Origin: Paramacrobiotus metropolitanus
Taxonomy: Eukaryota; Tardigrada; Eutardigrada; Parachela; Macrobiotidae
Assembly (NCBI RefSeq): GCF_019649055.1
Contig: NW_026570307.1
Coordinates: forward strand, 558,001-622,000
DNA length: 64,000 nt
Reading direction: 5' to 3'
Shown piece by piece: positions 28,101 to 38,494 of this stretch. The position numbers were made by a program, and so were the translations under genes. A model generated the notes under the pieces. That model had not been told where the DNA came from. It searched no databases and saw only the letters and a list, made by a program, of their open reading frames with translations. The first letter of the stretch is position 1, and every line of letters begins with the position of its first letter.

Positions 28101-31100
28101 CTCCTCATAAAGGAAAATCCGCCAACAAAAAGACGTGCTATGTCGGGCAGTTTACCATTAACGAAATGACAAGTGCGGATCGGCAAAGGCATGTGTTTCC
28201 TTTTCTTATATATTGTGGTAAGTTATTTTGCAGTTACAGATGTTCGTCTGTAATTTTTAAAAACTTTTTTTATCAAATTAAGTTGTTATTAAGGAAAGTT
28301 TAACTAATTGTGTAATTATGTTTGGTTATCTTATTAAAGTTCGCTGGTCATCTTTAGCTTTGATTTACAATTAACCATTCTTTGTTATTTTAAATAAATA
28401 TTACATGCAGCATTTGAATAAAAATAATATGGCAATTGCAGGACGTAGTATGCCGCCGCGGGAGACGTTGCTCGCACCTTTCATTGCGGAGATGAATCAA
28501 TTGATGATACATGGTTTAGATTGCGAGATACAGGGAAATCCAGCATTAATAAAAGTCTTTCCTATATTATTTCCATGCGATACAGTAGAGCGCAATCGCC
28601 TTATGGAGATAAAGGGACACACCGGATATTACAGCTGTACAACATGCTGTCAAAAGGGGAGCCATGCCGGAACGCATATATTTGAATATACGAACGATTT
28701 ACCTTTACGGCGGCATGAAGAGCACATGAAGCTGGCGAGAAAGGCGGCCAACTACAATAAGAACGAGAAAAAGAAAATGGAGGATCAGCTGTTGGGCGTC
28801 AGAGGAATGTCTGTACTGTGTGCCCTCTCCCTTCCGGTTGCCAATTTTCCTAGGAGTTTTCCGTCTGATTTTTTACATTTGATTTGTGAAGGAATTTTCA
28901 AGACCATGCTGGAATACTGGATCACAAACAATTTCTTGGATATCCAGGCTTCCGATTGGTCGTTATCTTTGTGCAGGCCCCACTTATGTGTGAAACGTTT
29001 GGTACGTTCTATAGCAGAATACCATACGCAGTTTAATGGTGGCGAGCTGATGTTCTTGTTGCTGTTTTTCGGACCTGTGGCATTCAACGGAAATTTGACG
29101 CTTAATTTGTACGTTCATTATCTGAAACTAGTGCGCCTCTGCCACTTTCTACTGAGTGACAATCTGCGGTCACAGCTGCTTCCTGCGCTAGATTTGGAGG
29201 TACATAATTTTATCAGGGATTTCCAAAGTATATACGGAAAAGAAAAAATGGGATCCAACGTACATCAGCTGCTGCACATTGTTGGCCAGATTGAAGACTG
29301 GGGTCCAGTTAATCACTATTGGACATTCCAGTTCGAGGGAAACATTGGATCCATCACGAAACGTATCCATGGCAGTCAACACCTGAGTAAAGAAATTGCA
29401 AAAACAGCCACTTTGGCCTTGTGTGAAACGTGCCTGGAGAGCGATTTTGGAGGCGGCAGCACGGCAGAACGTGACCTTTTTCGCAGCGGATTAAAAAATT
29501 CTCAGCAAAAAAAGGGAGCCATAATTGTTTATTCATCGGCAACATTCGCAGTTCTGAATGGTGTGATTATAAAGGAATTATCATTTGTGAAACGATTCCC
29601 GGATTTCCATGCTATGACCGTGGCGATACTTAAAGGTGCCGTGGGAGACGATTTTACCATTTTGGGATTTTCGCAGTCTTGTGTGGTCGACTCCGGTTTC
29701 ACCTGTAAGGCCGAAAATACGGAAAGCGCAGGCCGGAACTCGTCTTTTGTTTTCACATCCGCTAAACAGATTGTTTCAGTGGTGTGGAGTGTTGCTGTGG
29801 AAGATAACACGGAAAAGGTTAAAATTTTTTTAATCGGAAAATCTTATGAGTATAACTATTCTGTGTTATTTTTAAATGACCCGGATTTCCCAGTATTTTT
29901 TGATTTAAGTGATCGCTTTGAATACGTTGCTGTACCATCAACAGATGCCGTTTGTGCTATCATGAAGTGTAGTACTGGATTACGAGTTACTGTTGCCAAG
30001 ATTCCCAGTTGTTTGCATTCAGACTTGTAAATTTGAAATAAAATAAAATCAAAACTGAAGTTTTTTTTCCCGGTTTCCAAAGGCCAATTCCACAAGTAAA
30101 AGATCAAATCATAGCAGATACACGCTTCAGCAACATCTTACATTCCAAAAATCAACTTCAATTCAGTCAACAACTGAATCAATTCAGTTATTTCAGTACG
30201 CAACGAAGTAGCATGAAATCACAACAAAAGTAAAGTACAAGCTGTAGTCAGTGCACACAGTGCAAGAAGTATAAAAGCATTCAAGATCATTTAGTAAATA
30301 CATATCATCATGGAAATCCGCGAATCCGAGGTTTGCATCATGGCCGAATAAAAGCAGCGTAAAGGAAACCAAACTCCAAACTAGTCCAGGATTTCCTAGT
30401 AGTAATGGTTCTCGTAATAGTAGGTCATTCTCTCCTGGTAGATCTAAAATCAGACAAAATACTAATAAGTTTGCATTCCAGATTTAACTTAAAATTACAA
30501 TACTGAATCAAACGTAATAACTTACGCTTCCACGACTCTGACCGCTTTCACCAGAGCAAACAGTTCCGCTTTCACTAGCCGTGTCACTAGTATCCCGTTG
30601 TCCAGTCGAAACAGTTTTCCCGCTGGAATCAGAAGCGTTGCTGGTGCTGGAGGTTTCTTCATCATCGGAAAACTCGCTACCGTCGGACGAGTCGCTGACG
30701 TCCGAAGCCTCACTCTCGCTGTCCGGCAGATCGCGCACAACCGGTTCAGCAGGCATGGCGATGCGCCAAGAGAAGTACGCCGAGTGGACAGGTTTGCCGC
30801 TGCTTGCAGTGAGGATGTACTCTGTTTTCAGCGGCACAACCCTTCCGTCTTTCTTAAAAACATTCAACATCATCCCGGAAATCCAGGGACCACGCGGCTT
30901 ACGCTGCAGCATTCCACTGCTAACCCGACAATCATACGCTGCATGGATGTTTGGGCAGACGACGCGGTGGTTCCAGTAATTCGGATTATCAAAATCCTCG
31001 TCGTGCCCTCCCGTCAGCCAAGGGACCATGCACTGATCACACAGCCGATATTCTTCCTAAATTCAGGAAATCCAATCCAAAATATTTATAATGTTTTATT

Positions 31101-33760
31101 CGCATACCATGGTGCGGGAATCGTGCAGGCGCAGTTTAGTCATGCGTCGCGTGTCCCGCAGCAGATCGTACACTTTGCGAAACACCGCCCAAGCCGGCCC
31201 TTGAAACACCTGACTTCCACCACGCGCTAACTCTTCACAAAGTCTTGGATATCCAAGTCTACAAAGAAAACTGGTCACAAAAGTGACGACAGACTGTGTT
31301 TGCTCCGGAGATGTTACCGGTCGGCAATCTTCATCGCGGTTGGCCGCTGGCCACGCAGTATCAGTGGAACCAGTAAGGAGCTCAGGTGGTGCTCAACATC
31401 GTAGTAGACAGGCTTGGATGTGCCAACGAAACCAGCCACTACTTTCTTATCCACAATATGATTCACCCGCATCAGATCCATACCAGCTGGGCAGACCATT
31501 TCTGCATACAGATCGACGTCGAACCCCCCACGCAGCAGGAAAAATCCAAAGCGCATCACCTGCCCGTGCTTAAGATTCCCGTAAGAAAACGCTTTGAACA
31601 GGCATTCCGGGATGTCCGGAAGTCGCGTTAAGTCCGAGTGAATGTAACTGCAATATCACAAAACACATGCTTGGAAATCCACGTGAATAACATTAACAAC
31701 AATAGTAATTATAACGGTTGTGTATCACGATATATAATAATTAACGCTTCCGTATTTTACCCCTCTGCGCTTGTAATTATATAATTCATTTTAACTGCAG
31801 CGGGCCAGGATATTAATTTCATAATACTCACTCGAACACAACCTGCAGCAACCGCAAATGGTAGATCGTATCGTAGTAAAATTCAGCTGTGCCTCCATTG
31901 AGCATTCCAGCAAATTTCGGCAGGACTTTCTTCAGCAGGTACATCTTCAGTTGAACGGGTTCGGGCAGCACCTGGCGGATACGATTTTCAACCTCCCTCA
32001 AAGCATGAGCCGACGAAAACACATCACTGTCTTGGAAATCCAGGGAAGAAAAAAGGCTTCGTTCTGTGTTCACTGAAACATTTAAGTACACTGTCAGTTG
32101 ACGGCTAATATTCCATGACATTAGATCAGACAGTAAATTAAAAAAGACAGCAACAAAGTGAAAAAGGTCATTTTCCTTACCATGTGGCACTACATACAAA
32201 TGTGCCCATCGAGCTTTCAACATCGTTCCAGGAAATCCAAGCTTTTCCATATCTTCTGCTGATTCGATCATCGCCCAGTTATGGGGCAGATCCAGCACTA
32301 AAAAATGGCATTCAACACACAAAAAGAAACCAAAACCAATATACGTACCAGGTTTTTTCACGGAGTTTGCAGACATGAACACGCGAGTGCTCGTGTGGAA
32401 GCCATAATCGCGTTGTTCTTCAGGTAGGTCGGTCATTGTGAGATGCTCACTACATGCACTCACGCAGAAACAAGAAACCACAAACAAACACACGTTTCTA
32501 GAGTTAAAAACAATCAAGTAAGAATGAAAATCAGAAAATCTGACCAAATCAAACGATATTCTAGGGTCTTCAAACGAGTCTAAAATGTAGGAAAGTTCCC
32601 GCACGTGAAGAACTAAAAAATTGGCTTTTGCAGAAGTCAAAATTCCACGTGCGGTATGAATGCGCGTATGGTGCTGTCGCCACAGGGCGGGTGCAGTGCT
32701 ATCATGCGGGCATAGTATTAATTACACTAACAGTGCACCAACCCACAAGTAAGTAAAGTTCTGTAAGAACTATGAAAACAAGCTAATAAACCATATTACA
32801 GCAGCAAGAAAACTTTTTTTGTGCTGTACAGCGTCCCTGTTAGAGTTTATAAGTATGTACAGCAGCCGCTTATGTGTTGGCAAAAGAATTGTAATTATCA
32901 GTGGACTAATGGGAAGAAATGCAGCACTCTTGTGCAAATTGCGATTCGAATTGCTTTTGAACGGGAAAACGGTAAAGCGAAATTGTTCGTGTACAAAAAA
33001 GCGAGTTTTGATGTACATAACTAGTCCAGCTAACAAAAATCAATGGCGAGTTGTAGAAAAGATGTTACAAACTCTAAAAAAGATGTTTCATCCTGGAATT
33101 ATATAACTTTCATCCTGGAATTATATAACTTGTGCACCAAATTATGCACTTATTGGCAGCATCCAGGCGGAATGGAAATAATTCTGGAATTCGCCGGTAG
33201 CGATGCCACATCTGCTTTTATCGATAAAGGTCACTCCCGAGTGGCTGTTGAAATCCTGGAAGACTATTACATTGGTGAACTGACACCGGTAAGTGGTGTA
33301 CAGTAATATACTAACATAATTGCGTTATATCTTAATCTATATATATATATATTTATTATCGTGGGTTTAATAATTATGTGCTCAAGTTTATTATCTATAC
33401 TAGTACTTGTGTTGTATGTGCGTGTCTAGTTTAACTTACACCGTTCTGGATTAATCAGCAAACAGTTTTGCACACAATAAGCCGTGGTTGTTTAAATACA
33501 TTGTTTTATTAATGCTTACGAGTTAACTGTACAGATATACTATGTATGTGCGTGTGAGTAATGCATATCTTGTTACAACAAAGAATGATTTAAGTGACCG
33601 CTTGATTTCACCCAATCAACAAAGGCCATAGATAGTATTACTAAACCTTCAGGTTTAGTAATATTATGCATAAGCATATAAACTTCTAAAATAACTGCTG
33701 ATTATCGGTATTTGCAATTTACAGGAAGATCGCCTGTATCCAGATTATTCTTCACCGTAA
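22112..33760 (+). CDS. Cytochrome b5, small tail-less form, four exons
   Basis: Haem-binding electron carrier. Exons 22112-22123, 22280-22447, 33160-33288 and 33725-33760 join in phase 0 to give 114 residues with ATG (MDIK) and TAA. Residues about 24-60 (YYTLKEVSKHFSYDSCWIIV, then RIYNVTDYLQQ) match the N-terminal half of the fold. Exon 3 opens with HPGG, the classic haem ligand His, and carries GHS with the second ligand, then ILEDYYIGEL. The chain ends soon after the domain with no membrane tail, so this form should be soluble. Intron 2 falls just before HPGG and is about 10.7 kb, against 156 and 436 bp for the others, because a transposon sits inside it. Both splice sites are intact, so the gene is probably still functional. 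Confidence 0.85.
23260..23434. mobile_element. MITE-like imperfect palindrome
   Basis: About 80 bp at the left (GATACAATGTAGGACTAAAT and onward) is repeated inverted at the right (ending GTCCTAAGCTGTATC), with a short AT-rich centre. Both arms share AATGGTCGCATA and GTGCAGTGCACT-like segments. It carries no ORF and lies just left of the large transposon, in the same intron. This fits a small non-autonomous inverted-repeat element. I see no certain target duplication. Confidence 0.55.
23488..23501 (+). repeat. Candidate left terminal inverted repeat
   Basis: CCCGCACGATAGTA, matching the reverse complement of 32697-32710 at 12 of 14 positions. It lies outside all the motif copies and genes of the element. 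Confidence 0.4.
24055..26940 (-). CDS. Transposon-encoded nuclear protein with BEN-like C-terminus
   Basis: About a dozen exons on the minus strand. The start ATG is at 26940 (MSD, then DENENLEIQEKNK) and TAA is at 24055-24057. Splice phases agree all the way, with no internal stop. The N-terminal part is charged and disordered (KRPARPVKEPSKLKGFAV). The middle exon (about 25625-25875) looks folded (TLVIRFKGDNIVALKSSLDF). Three small exons are very basic (EKKRRRKHKKDRKRR; KRHKRKHR) and should act as nuclear localisation/DNA-contact segments. The C-terminal part (about 24055-24560) has VFVDCSDLQVLVDRSKSK and NLACNLATFLLGGEEGVRRF, then HPNLLKAIER. That spacing is reminiscent of BEN domains, which bind short palindromic DNA. 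It is divergent from the transposase gene, sharing a 316-bp gap. The BEN assignment is by eye and moderate. Role inferred: binding the element's own motif. Confidence 0.6.
26941..27256. promoter_or_regulatory. Divergent promoter region of the transposon
   Basis: The 316 bp between the two outward-facing element genes must hold both promoters. It is AT-rich with no perfect TATA box. One GGAATTCC copy lies at its right end (27242). Confidence 0.45.
27257..30030 (+). CDS. EnSpm/CACTA-type transposase
   Basis: Two exons (27257-28217 and 28442-30030) splice to about 849 residues. The first true ATG is 27257 (MSKRPRVYYN). The N-terminal region is acidic and Ser-rich. A Cys/His cluster follows (CPEHQCYL), then APFIAEMNQLMIHGLD and a CTTCC zinc-knuckle-like site. 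The catalytic region shows SDFLHLICEGIFKTMLEYW, the counterpart of the DYMH motif that holds a catalytic Asp in this family. It then shows NVHQLLHIVGQIEDWGPV followed by FQFEG, matching the DUF4218/Transposase_21 pattern that ends in the PFE Glu. Both acidic residues are present, so the enzyme may be active. The exon 2 acceptor at 28442 avoids an in-frame stop left by the nearer AG. Eight GGAWWTCC copies lie in the coding exons. Confidence 0.8.
30396..32436 (-). CDS. Third transposon gene, unrecognised, acidic Ser-rich tail
   Basis: Spliced minus-strand gene of about 500 residues. Exons are 32349-32436, 32181-32297, 31832-32072, 31318-31647, about 31108-31264, about 30527-31059 and about 30396-30441. 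Phases agree and no stop interrupts it. The start is ATG at 32436 (MTDLPEEQRDYGF) and the last exon ends in a Tyr-rich tail (MTYYYENHYY). A Cys/His-containing stretch (YRLCDQCMVPW, then HRVVCPNIHAAYDC) may bind zinc. The C-terminal region is a long Ser/Asp/Glu tract (DSESEASDVSDSSDGSEFSD). It converges on the transposase gene. I do not recognise the family. By position it may be an accessory transposition or targeting protein like TnpA, but nothing in the sequence proves that. Confidence 0.65.
32697..32710 (-). repeat. Candidate right terminal inverted repeat
   Basis: TGCTATCATGCGGG on the plus strand, the partner of the left candidate. The next bases are CATAG, against CATAT before the left end. 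Confidence 0.4.
33086..33129. repeat. Perfect 22-bp tandem duplication
   Basis: TTTCATCCTGGAATTATATAAC twice in a row, 30 bp upstream of the cytochrome b5 exon 3 acceptor. Confidence 0.9.
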
Positions 33761-34883
33761 AATTGATGGCACCTTTGATGGCACGTTGCTCAACCGAATG
33801 CAGAAAACCGACAATCTACCTCCCGGCATTTGTAAACTGGGAAACCAACACTCTGTGTCATCGAATAGAGCCGTCCATTAGCCTCCAGGTCGTGATTTCA
33901 CTGCATTTCTGAACTCGGCCTTGAAAACGTTGGCCAAATGTATGTACAAAACGTGCTAACGTTTTTCAGCAAATGCCCGTGATTCAAGCTAGCTAAATCC
34001 ATATCGATAATATGACGATTATTTAATGCCAATTTATGGCAAAGTCTTATTCATTTCATGTTGTACGATATCTTTGAAATCTGTAATAGCTATAAATCTT
34101 CTGGAGCTCGATGTATCGAGACGTTTACTTTTGTACAGTCGACTGAATGCAACATAAAACAACGCCACACGGCGACAAATGCAAAGAAAATAGAAATGTT
34201 TTCCCACTTTAAGCACGCTTTACAATTAGATATGACATAGTGTATGCACCACCATTGTTTTCGCTAATTTCACTCACACCATTAATATCTGTATATCCTG
34301 AAAACAGTAGTGACACGATCAAACAAGCGTACGATGCATGCGGTAGCGCCACGGCACTTCGGCATTCCGGCATCGTCGGTCAAATTTCTCCTACAAAAAT
34401 TACAACAGTCAAAAAAATCGAAGCGCTGTTTTTAAAACTTTTTGCAAAAGATTTTATTCCAGCAATGCTTTGTGGTCGCTCAGCTGTCGCGCAAACTATG
34501 AACAAGTTAGAAAAACCCTACGAAAATCGTAAATGACTATCCCGACATTCTAACACAAGTTACAAGGAAGCCGTCAATAACTTCATAACGCGATTTTGTG
34601 AAAACGATCCAAAACATAACCGCAATACTCCCTTATTATTAATTAGCAGAACTGTTAGCGCTGAAAACTAGTAAAAAATTCCTCCTTGCATTCAGTGCTA
34701 ATACGTCTGAGACTCTGAGTTTATAATTGTAAAAGCGAATCATCTTAAAAGTAACAAAGCTTTTTTGCATAGTTGTGACTTGTGTGTAAACATGAGTATC
34801 ACAAAACACCAGAAAACATACCAATAACACTGAGCATAACAATTTAATATAGCACAAGACGTTTTAAATCTATCAAGCGTTAC
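33761..34883. other. Downstream of cytochrome b5
   Basis: It holds a 98-codon plus-strand open frame (34240-34536) that I do not recognise and do not trust as a gene. The last coding exon of the NDUFB4-like gene should lie in the right part, but I could not place it with confidence. Confidence 0.3.
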
Positions 34884-35686
34884 CTGCGTATAAAAACTGT
34901 GATATCCAAGGACTGTGACTGGGAAGATGAACGAGAAGAAGAAAATCATGAAGTTAGCCTTGTTTGGTTTGAAGTAGTGGTAATAATCAGCACGTGTCGC
35001 TGTGAAACGCTGCATCATAGGATCAAACTGGAAATAAAAATCCTGCTAAGCAAAAAAGCGAAGAACAACAAGAAAAAAATATTCCCAATTCCCACTTAAC
35101 GAACCATAAAGCTACACCACTAAACCCGAAAATATTCACGTATTAAGAATTCTGCAAAATCGAAAACAGAAAATTCCAGCGTGATACGTAAAACGCATGT
35201 TGCTGCAAAAGGTTTGAACCTTTCGCAGCAATAAAATTTAAGCCGCTTAAACAAAAAAATTCAGACCTTTTTCAAATAAAATCATATCATTATTATGCTG
35301 AAGAATGAAGACTTAAAAATATACACTAAAAAAAGTTTTTTGCACTGCCGATTCACATGAGCAATTATCAAAACTAAAATTTTAATTAGGGTATTTAGAT
35401 GCGCAGATACAGATAGTTTTATTTAAAGAGATACAGTTATGAATATCAATTTATACTACAGCAAGCATTAGGAAGAAACAAACAGAAACTGGAAAGTCAC
35501 ACGTACGACTGTGCCGCCTTCGACCGACATATTCTTCCAGGGATTGTACAGCGTGCGAAAGTATTCATTCTTCAGGTTGGCCCGACGTTGGGCGCGCTCT
35601 TCAATGATCTGCAGTTGTTCCGATGTTAAGTTATACTGCTCGGGCCTGCCCCATTCTCCCACTTGAGAACCACTATACCGCTGCAT
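34884..35686 (-). CDS. Complex I subunit NDUFB4-like
   Basis: Accessory subunit of mitochondrial NADH:ubiquinone oxidoreductase in the membrane arm. Exon 1 (35507-35686) starts at ATG and has YNLTSEQLQIIEERAQRRAN then LKNEYFRTLYNP, matching the NDUFB4 helix with its ERRAxxRxxLKxEYLxxYNxP spacing. Exon 2 (34884-35027), joined in phase 0, has DPMMQRFTATRADYYHYFKP followed by a single hydrophobic membrane segment. These give 108 residues, against about 129 in vertebrates. A short C-terminal exon of about 20 residues is expected between about 34620 and 34870, but the possible acceptors there give early stops or unconvincing tails. The gene is otherwise intact. Confidence 0.7.
35200..35231. repeat. 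Short hairpin in the NDUFB4 intron
   Basis: TTGCTGCAAAAGGTTT is followed directly by its near-perfect inverse (15 of 16), leaving almost no loop. It lies in intron 1 of the NDUFB4-like gene. Confidence 0.8.
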
Positions 35687-36776
35687 TTCTCCGTTTGGCG
35701 TACTCCAATCTGCAGAAAATCGACGTCACTGCAAACCATCCATGTCTGATCACATGCAAATATATAACCGGTCAAATGTTATACCAATCAACAATAGTTA
35801 GAGAAAAATCTGTCCCAATTTGGAATGTTTAGAGAATAAAGAGCTGAGAGACCGTGAGAGCCAATAAAAAGGAATATGATGGCAAAATGAAAATCCAAAG
35901 ATTACCTCCGACTAACTGACTAACTGACACGAACTACAGATCCTGCTAAGTATGCCATGCAGTACTGCACAATTTTACCTGACTTCCGTTTCAGTGAGGA
36001 TTAAAAAAACTATTCCATGCAAATCACGCTACCACGACATGGATAAATTCCAAAAAACTCAAAAAATTAATTAAAAATCTCGAAACACAAATCACGTTTG
36101 AAAGTTACTGAAACCCAAACAGGAAAATCAGATGCATGGATACAGGGAATGATCATTGCAGACTTCAAATACGTTTTTTGAACTGCGCGCGGGTACATCC
36201 GCCGAACCGCCCGCACGCTGCTATGGTCTGGATTACTTTAAGATCTTACAAAAACTTTTAAATTGCAAACGGTTTGCGAAATTTTGAATTTTATAATACT
36301 GATGCAAATACGAACTTTGTGCCAATTCTGAATCGTTTTTTAGTCAGCCTTTAAAACATAGCGCTACTGCAATTTGGGCTGTTTCTTCCGGAAGTCACTC
36401 TCGCACTAAGGATTCATTACATTGCGCCAGGTTTAAGTGCTATTTATTCGTGCGCGAACTTACGTTTGTGAAGTTGCAAACATTCCCCGTTCTTACAAAA
36501 GCCAGTCAAGGCTCGAGACAAAGCTTTACGTTTGCGAACCTTGGCTGGCTTTGGCTGGCTTTGCTACGCGTATTATTCATTTATATTCATTCTGTAAATT
36601 TCTTTCAGCAAAATTAATTTAGCTATTTTTATGTTTTAAACTTCTATGATTTTCGTAGTTTGTGGTCTGTTGCATTGTTCTTTCATAGGTGCCTCTTCAG
36701 AACCATTTACAACTTGCTCGTGAAGTAAGGGAAGCTAAAATCTTTGTTGTGCGGAGATTCTTGTGGAACGGCCAAA
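35687..36776. other. Divergent intergenic region
   Basis: Shared upstream region of the NDUFB4-like and borealin-like genes. It contains a small GGCTGGCTTT direct repeat near 36540-36560. No further gene seen. Confidence 0.4.
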
Positions 36777-38494
36777 ATGCCACCGAAAAAAGCTGCGTCC
36801 ACTGCGAACAAATCTCGGACTGGAAACAAGTATGCATTTTTAATTTTTTATGGAATTTTATGAACCAGTTAACAGTAAAAAGTTAGCCATATTAGCTGGT
36901 GCTTTTGTTGACGTTGGCTGGGATATACGCTCTGTAATAGTGTAATGTGAGAGTTGTTTGGCAGAACTGGCTCTCGCATCGTCAGCAAGATCGCGGATAA
37001 ACCCGAACTCTCAGAGAAGAACAAGATGCTGCTGGATCGTTTGGTGCAATTCCAGGAAACTTTAAAGGGACAAAGTATGTCTGGGCCGTTGGTATTTTTG
37101 TGCTGTCGGATTTACATGCTTTTCGAAGTCAGTTCAAAATTACCGTATCTTCGTACCTATTACTACCTAAGTTTCGTCACAGACAATCAGGATAATGATA
37201 CTGTAAGTCAATAAGTGCTTTTATTGTGTTACCGGTTACCCTAACGTTTACCTATACGTTTTGGCAGTTCGTACATTTTTATTATTTGCTCAAATGCATG
37301 TGATCATCATTGCTTAATATATCGGAATATTGACTTGTGAGTTGATTTGCATTCGGTTAATAATTAAATTTTTGTTTCAGATTTATATATCTTTACAATT
37401 CGTACAGATACCGATACACGATGATTTCTCGATTCTTCCTGATGCTTTTTTTTATTCGTTACCGACGTTACATAGTGTTTCGCTCCGTAATAAGCAAATA
37501 TTTTGATGAAAACTGGTGACTGGGCAGCTGTTTGTCGTTCACCGTCTAATTATTGCTGTATGTTTACAGTGGACAAAAATCAAGCAGAGCACGAAGAGAG
37601 AATGAAAAAGTTAGATGAAGAAGAGGAAGCTGCTTTTCAGAATGCCTGCCGAAAATACACCGAAGAGCAGCTGAATATGACTTGCCCGGAATTCGAGCGG
37701 TTTCTGGAACAACAAGAAGCTGGTGGGTTGAACTGAACAGATGGTACAGTCACATATGTAAAAATCACCAAACAACGATTTTAAGGTTTGGCTGAGTGCT
37801 GTGTCACTTATGTGTGGTGCTAGTAAACTGTTTTATGCACACTGGTTTAAATCTATAGGTATCTATTTATTACGTTTAAATCAGTTCATGAATAGTAAGG
37901 ATATGTGCCATGTGGTATTGATATTTACTAAATCTGTTTTGGTATTTAGCAGTTTAGGTATTTACTAACTCAGCAAATTAGGTTTTATACTGAACAATTG
38001 TTTGGTTGGACAGTTTGTATATCCCGTTTATTTTAGTTGCAGTTGTTGAATCCAAAAACGAAGCGAACGTTCCTCCGCAGAACATCGAAGGCCCGCAGCA
38101 TCCTGAGCATAATGTGTACGACATTGAAAATGAATTTTCAGCCCCGGAAGTCGTCAAAGTTCGCCTCAACTTTGGCAAAAAGTACGGTTTGAAAGCATTT
38201 TCATTTATTCACATGCCTGGAATAGACATTCTGCTTGATGAAATTTATGGCTTGTCATCTCACTTTTGCAGGAGCAAACAGAAGAAAGCATCAGAAGCTC
38301 GCAAATCCAAAGCCAAACCCCGGCGCCCGTCCTTTGCGAATCAATTTGTCACTCCGACGACTTCGGCTAGTGCCTTGCGCCGTTTTGTGCCCAAATTTAT
38401 GAAGAGCGGCATTAAGGAAAGTCAGCCCCGAGCGGCACGACCCGGCGAGATTGTCCTTTCGGAGAATGGCAGTCCAGTTTTGTTCCGGATATGA
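36777..38494 (+). CDS. Borealin-like chromosomal passenger protein
   Basis: Probable homologue of borealin (CDCA8), which joins INCENP and survivin in a three-helix bundle and brings Aurora B to centromeres. The first exon encodes a basic start (MPPKKAASTANKSRTGN). Exons near 36965-37074 and 37570-37722 form a long helix (KNKMLLDRLVQFQETLKGQ; EHEERMKKLDEEEEAAFQNA) ending in CPEFERFLEQQ. This parallels the borealin N-terminal helix that ends in a LP...W/F-x-x-F pattern. The last exon starts at about 38042 and is basic. It ends RPGEIVLSENGSPVLFRI, close to the AGERIYNISGNGSP motif of borealin. Total about 255 residues against 280 in human. The longer C-terminal dimerisation domain is missing. 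The family call is by eye and could be wrong. Confidence 0.5.

Larger units (their letters stand above)
23902..32238. repeat. Dispersed GGAWWTCC motif array, about 27 copies
   Basis: Copies of GGATTTCC, GGAAATCC or GGATATCC begin at 23902, 24036, 24254, 24854, 25119, 25243, 25689, 25938, 26405, 26557, 26847, 27420, 27712, 27812, 28534, 28938, 29217, 29601, 29883, 30312, 30389, 30877, 31066, 31247, 31673, 32034 and 32231. GGAATTCC occurs at 27242, and there are further one-mismatch forms. Many extend to TTGGATTTCCAG. Gaps range from 77 to 722 bp and average about 320 bp. Random AT-rich DNA of this length would be expected to hold fewer than one. I noticed only one exact copy elsewhere (7493). 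Confidence 0.85.
23488..32710. mobile_element. Large EnSpm/CACTA-like DNA transposon in the cytochrome b5 intron
   Basis: About 9.2 kb of the intron carries three intact multi-exon genes and a dispersed 8-bp motif that is nearly absent outside it. Proposed ends are the short inverted repeats CCCGCACGATAGTA (left) and CCCGCATGATAGCA (right, reverse complement), 12 of 14 identical, flanked by CATAT and CATAG. These ends are weak: no CACTA/CACTG terminus is clear and the target duplication is imperfect. The superfamily call rests on the transposase. The reading frames look undamaged, so the insertion may be recent or under selection. Confidence 0.7.

Noticed and set aside
30598-31230. 210-codon open frame on the plus strand
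   Set aside because: It lies antisense to well-spliced exons of the third transposon gene and shows no domain of its own.
23053-32736. CACTGTTRR pair at 23053 and 32728-32736 as transposon ends
   Set aside because: Only about 8 bp agree and the flanking bases do not form a target duplication. The CCCGCAYGATAGYA pair fits better.
34240-34536. 98-codon plus-strand open frame after cytochrome b5
   Set aside because: A possible lone exon, but no partner exons, homology or promoter could be seen. It is kept only as a note.
38187-38270. Intron between GGCAAAAAGTACG and GAGCAAACAG in the borealin-like gene
   Set aside because: Removing it would shift the frame, while reading straight through keeps one open frame to the stop, so I treated it as coding.
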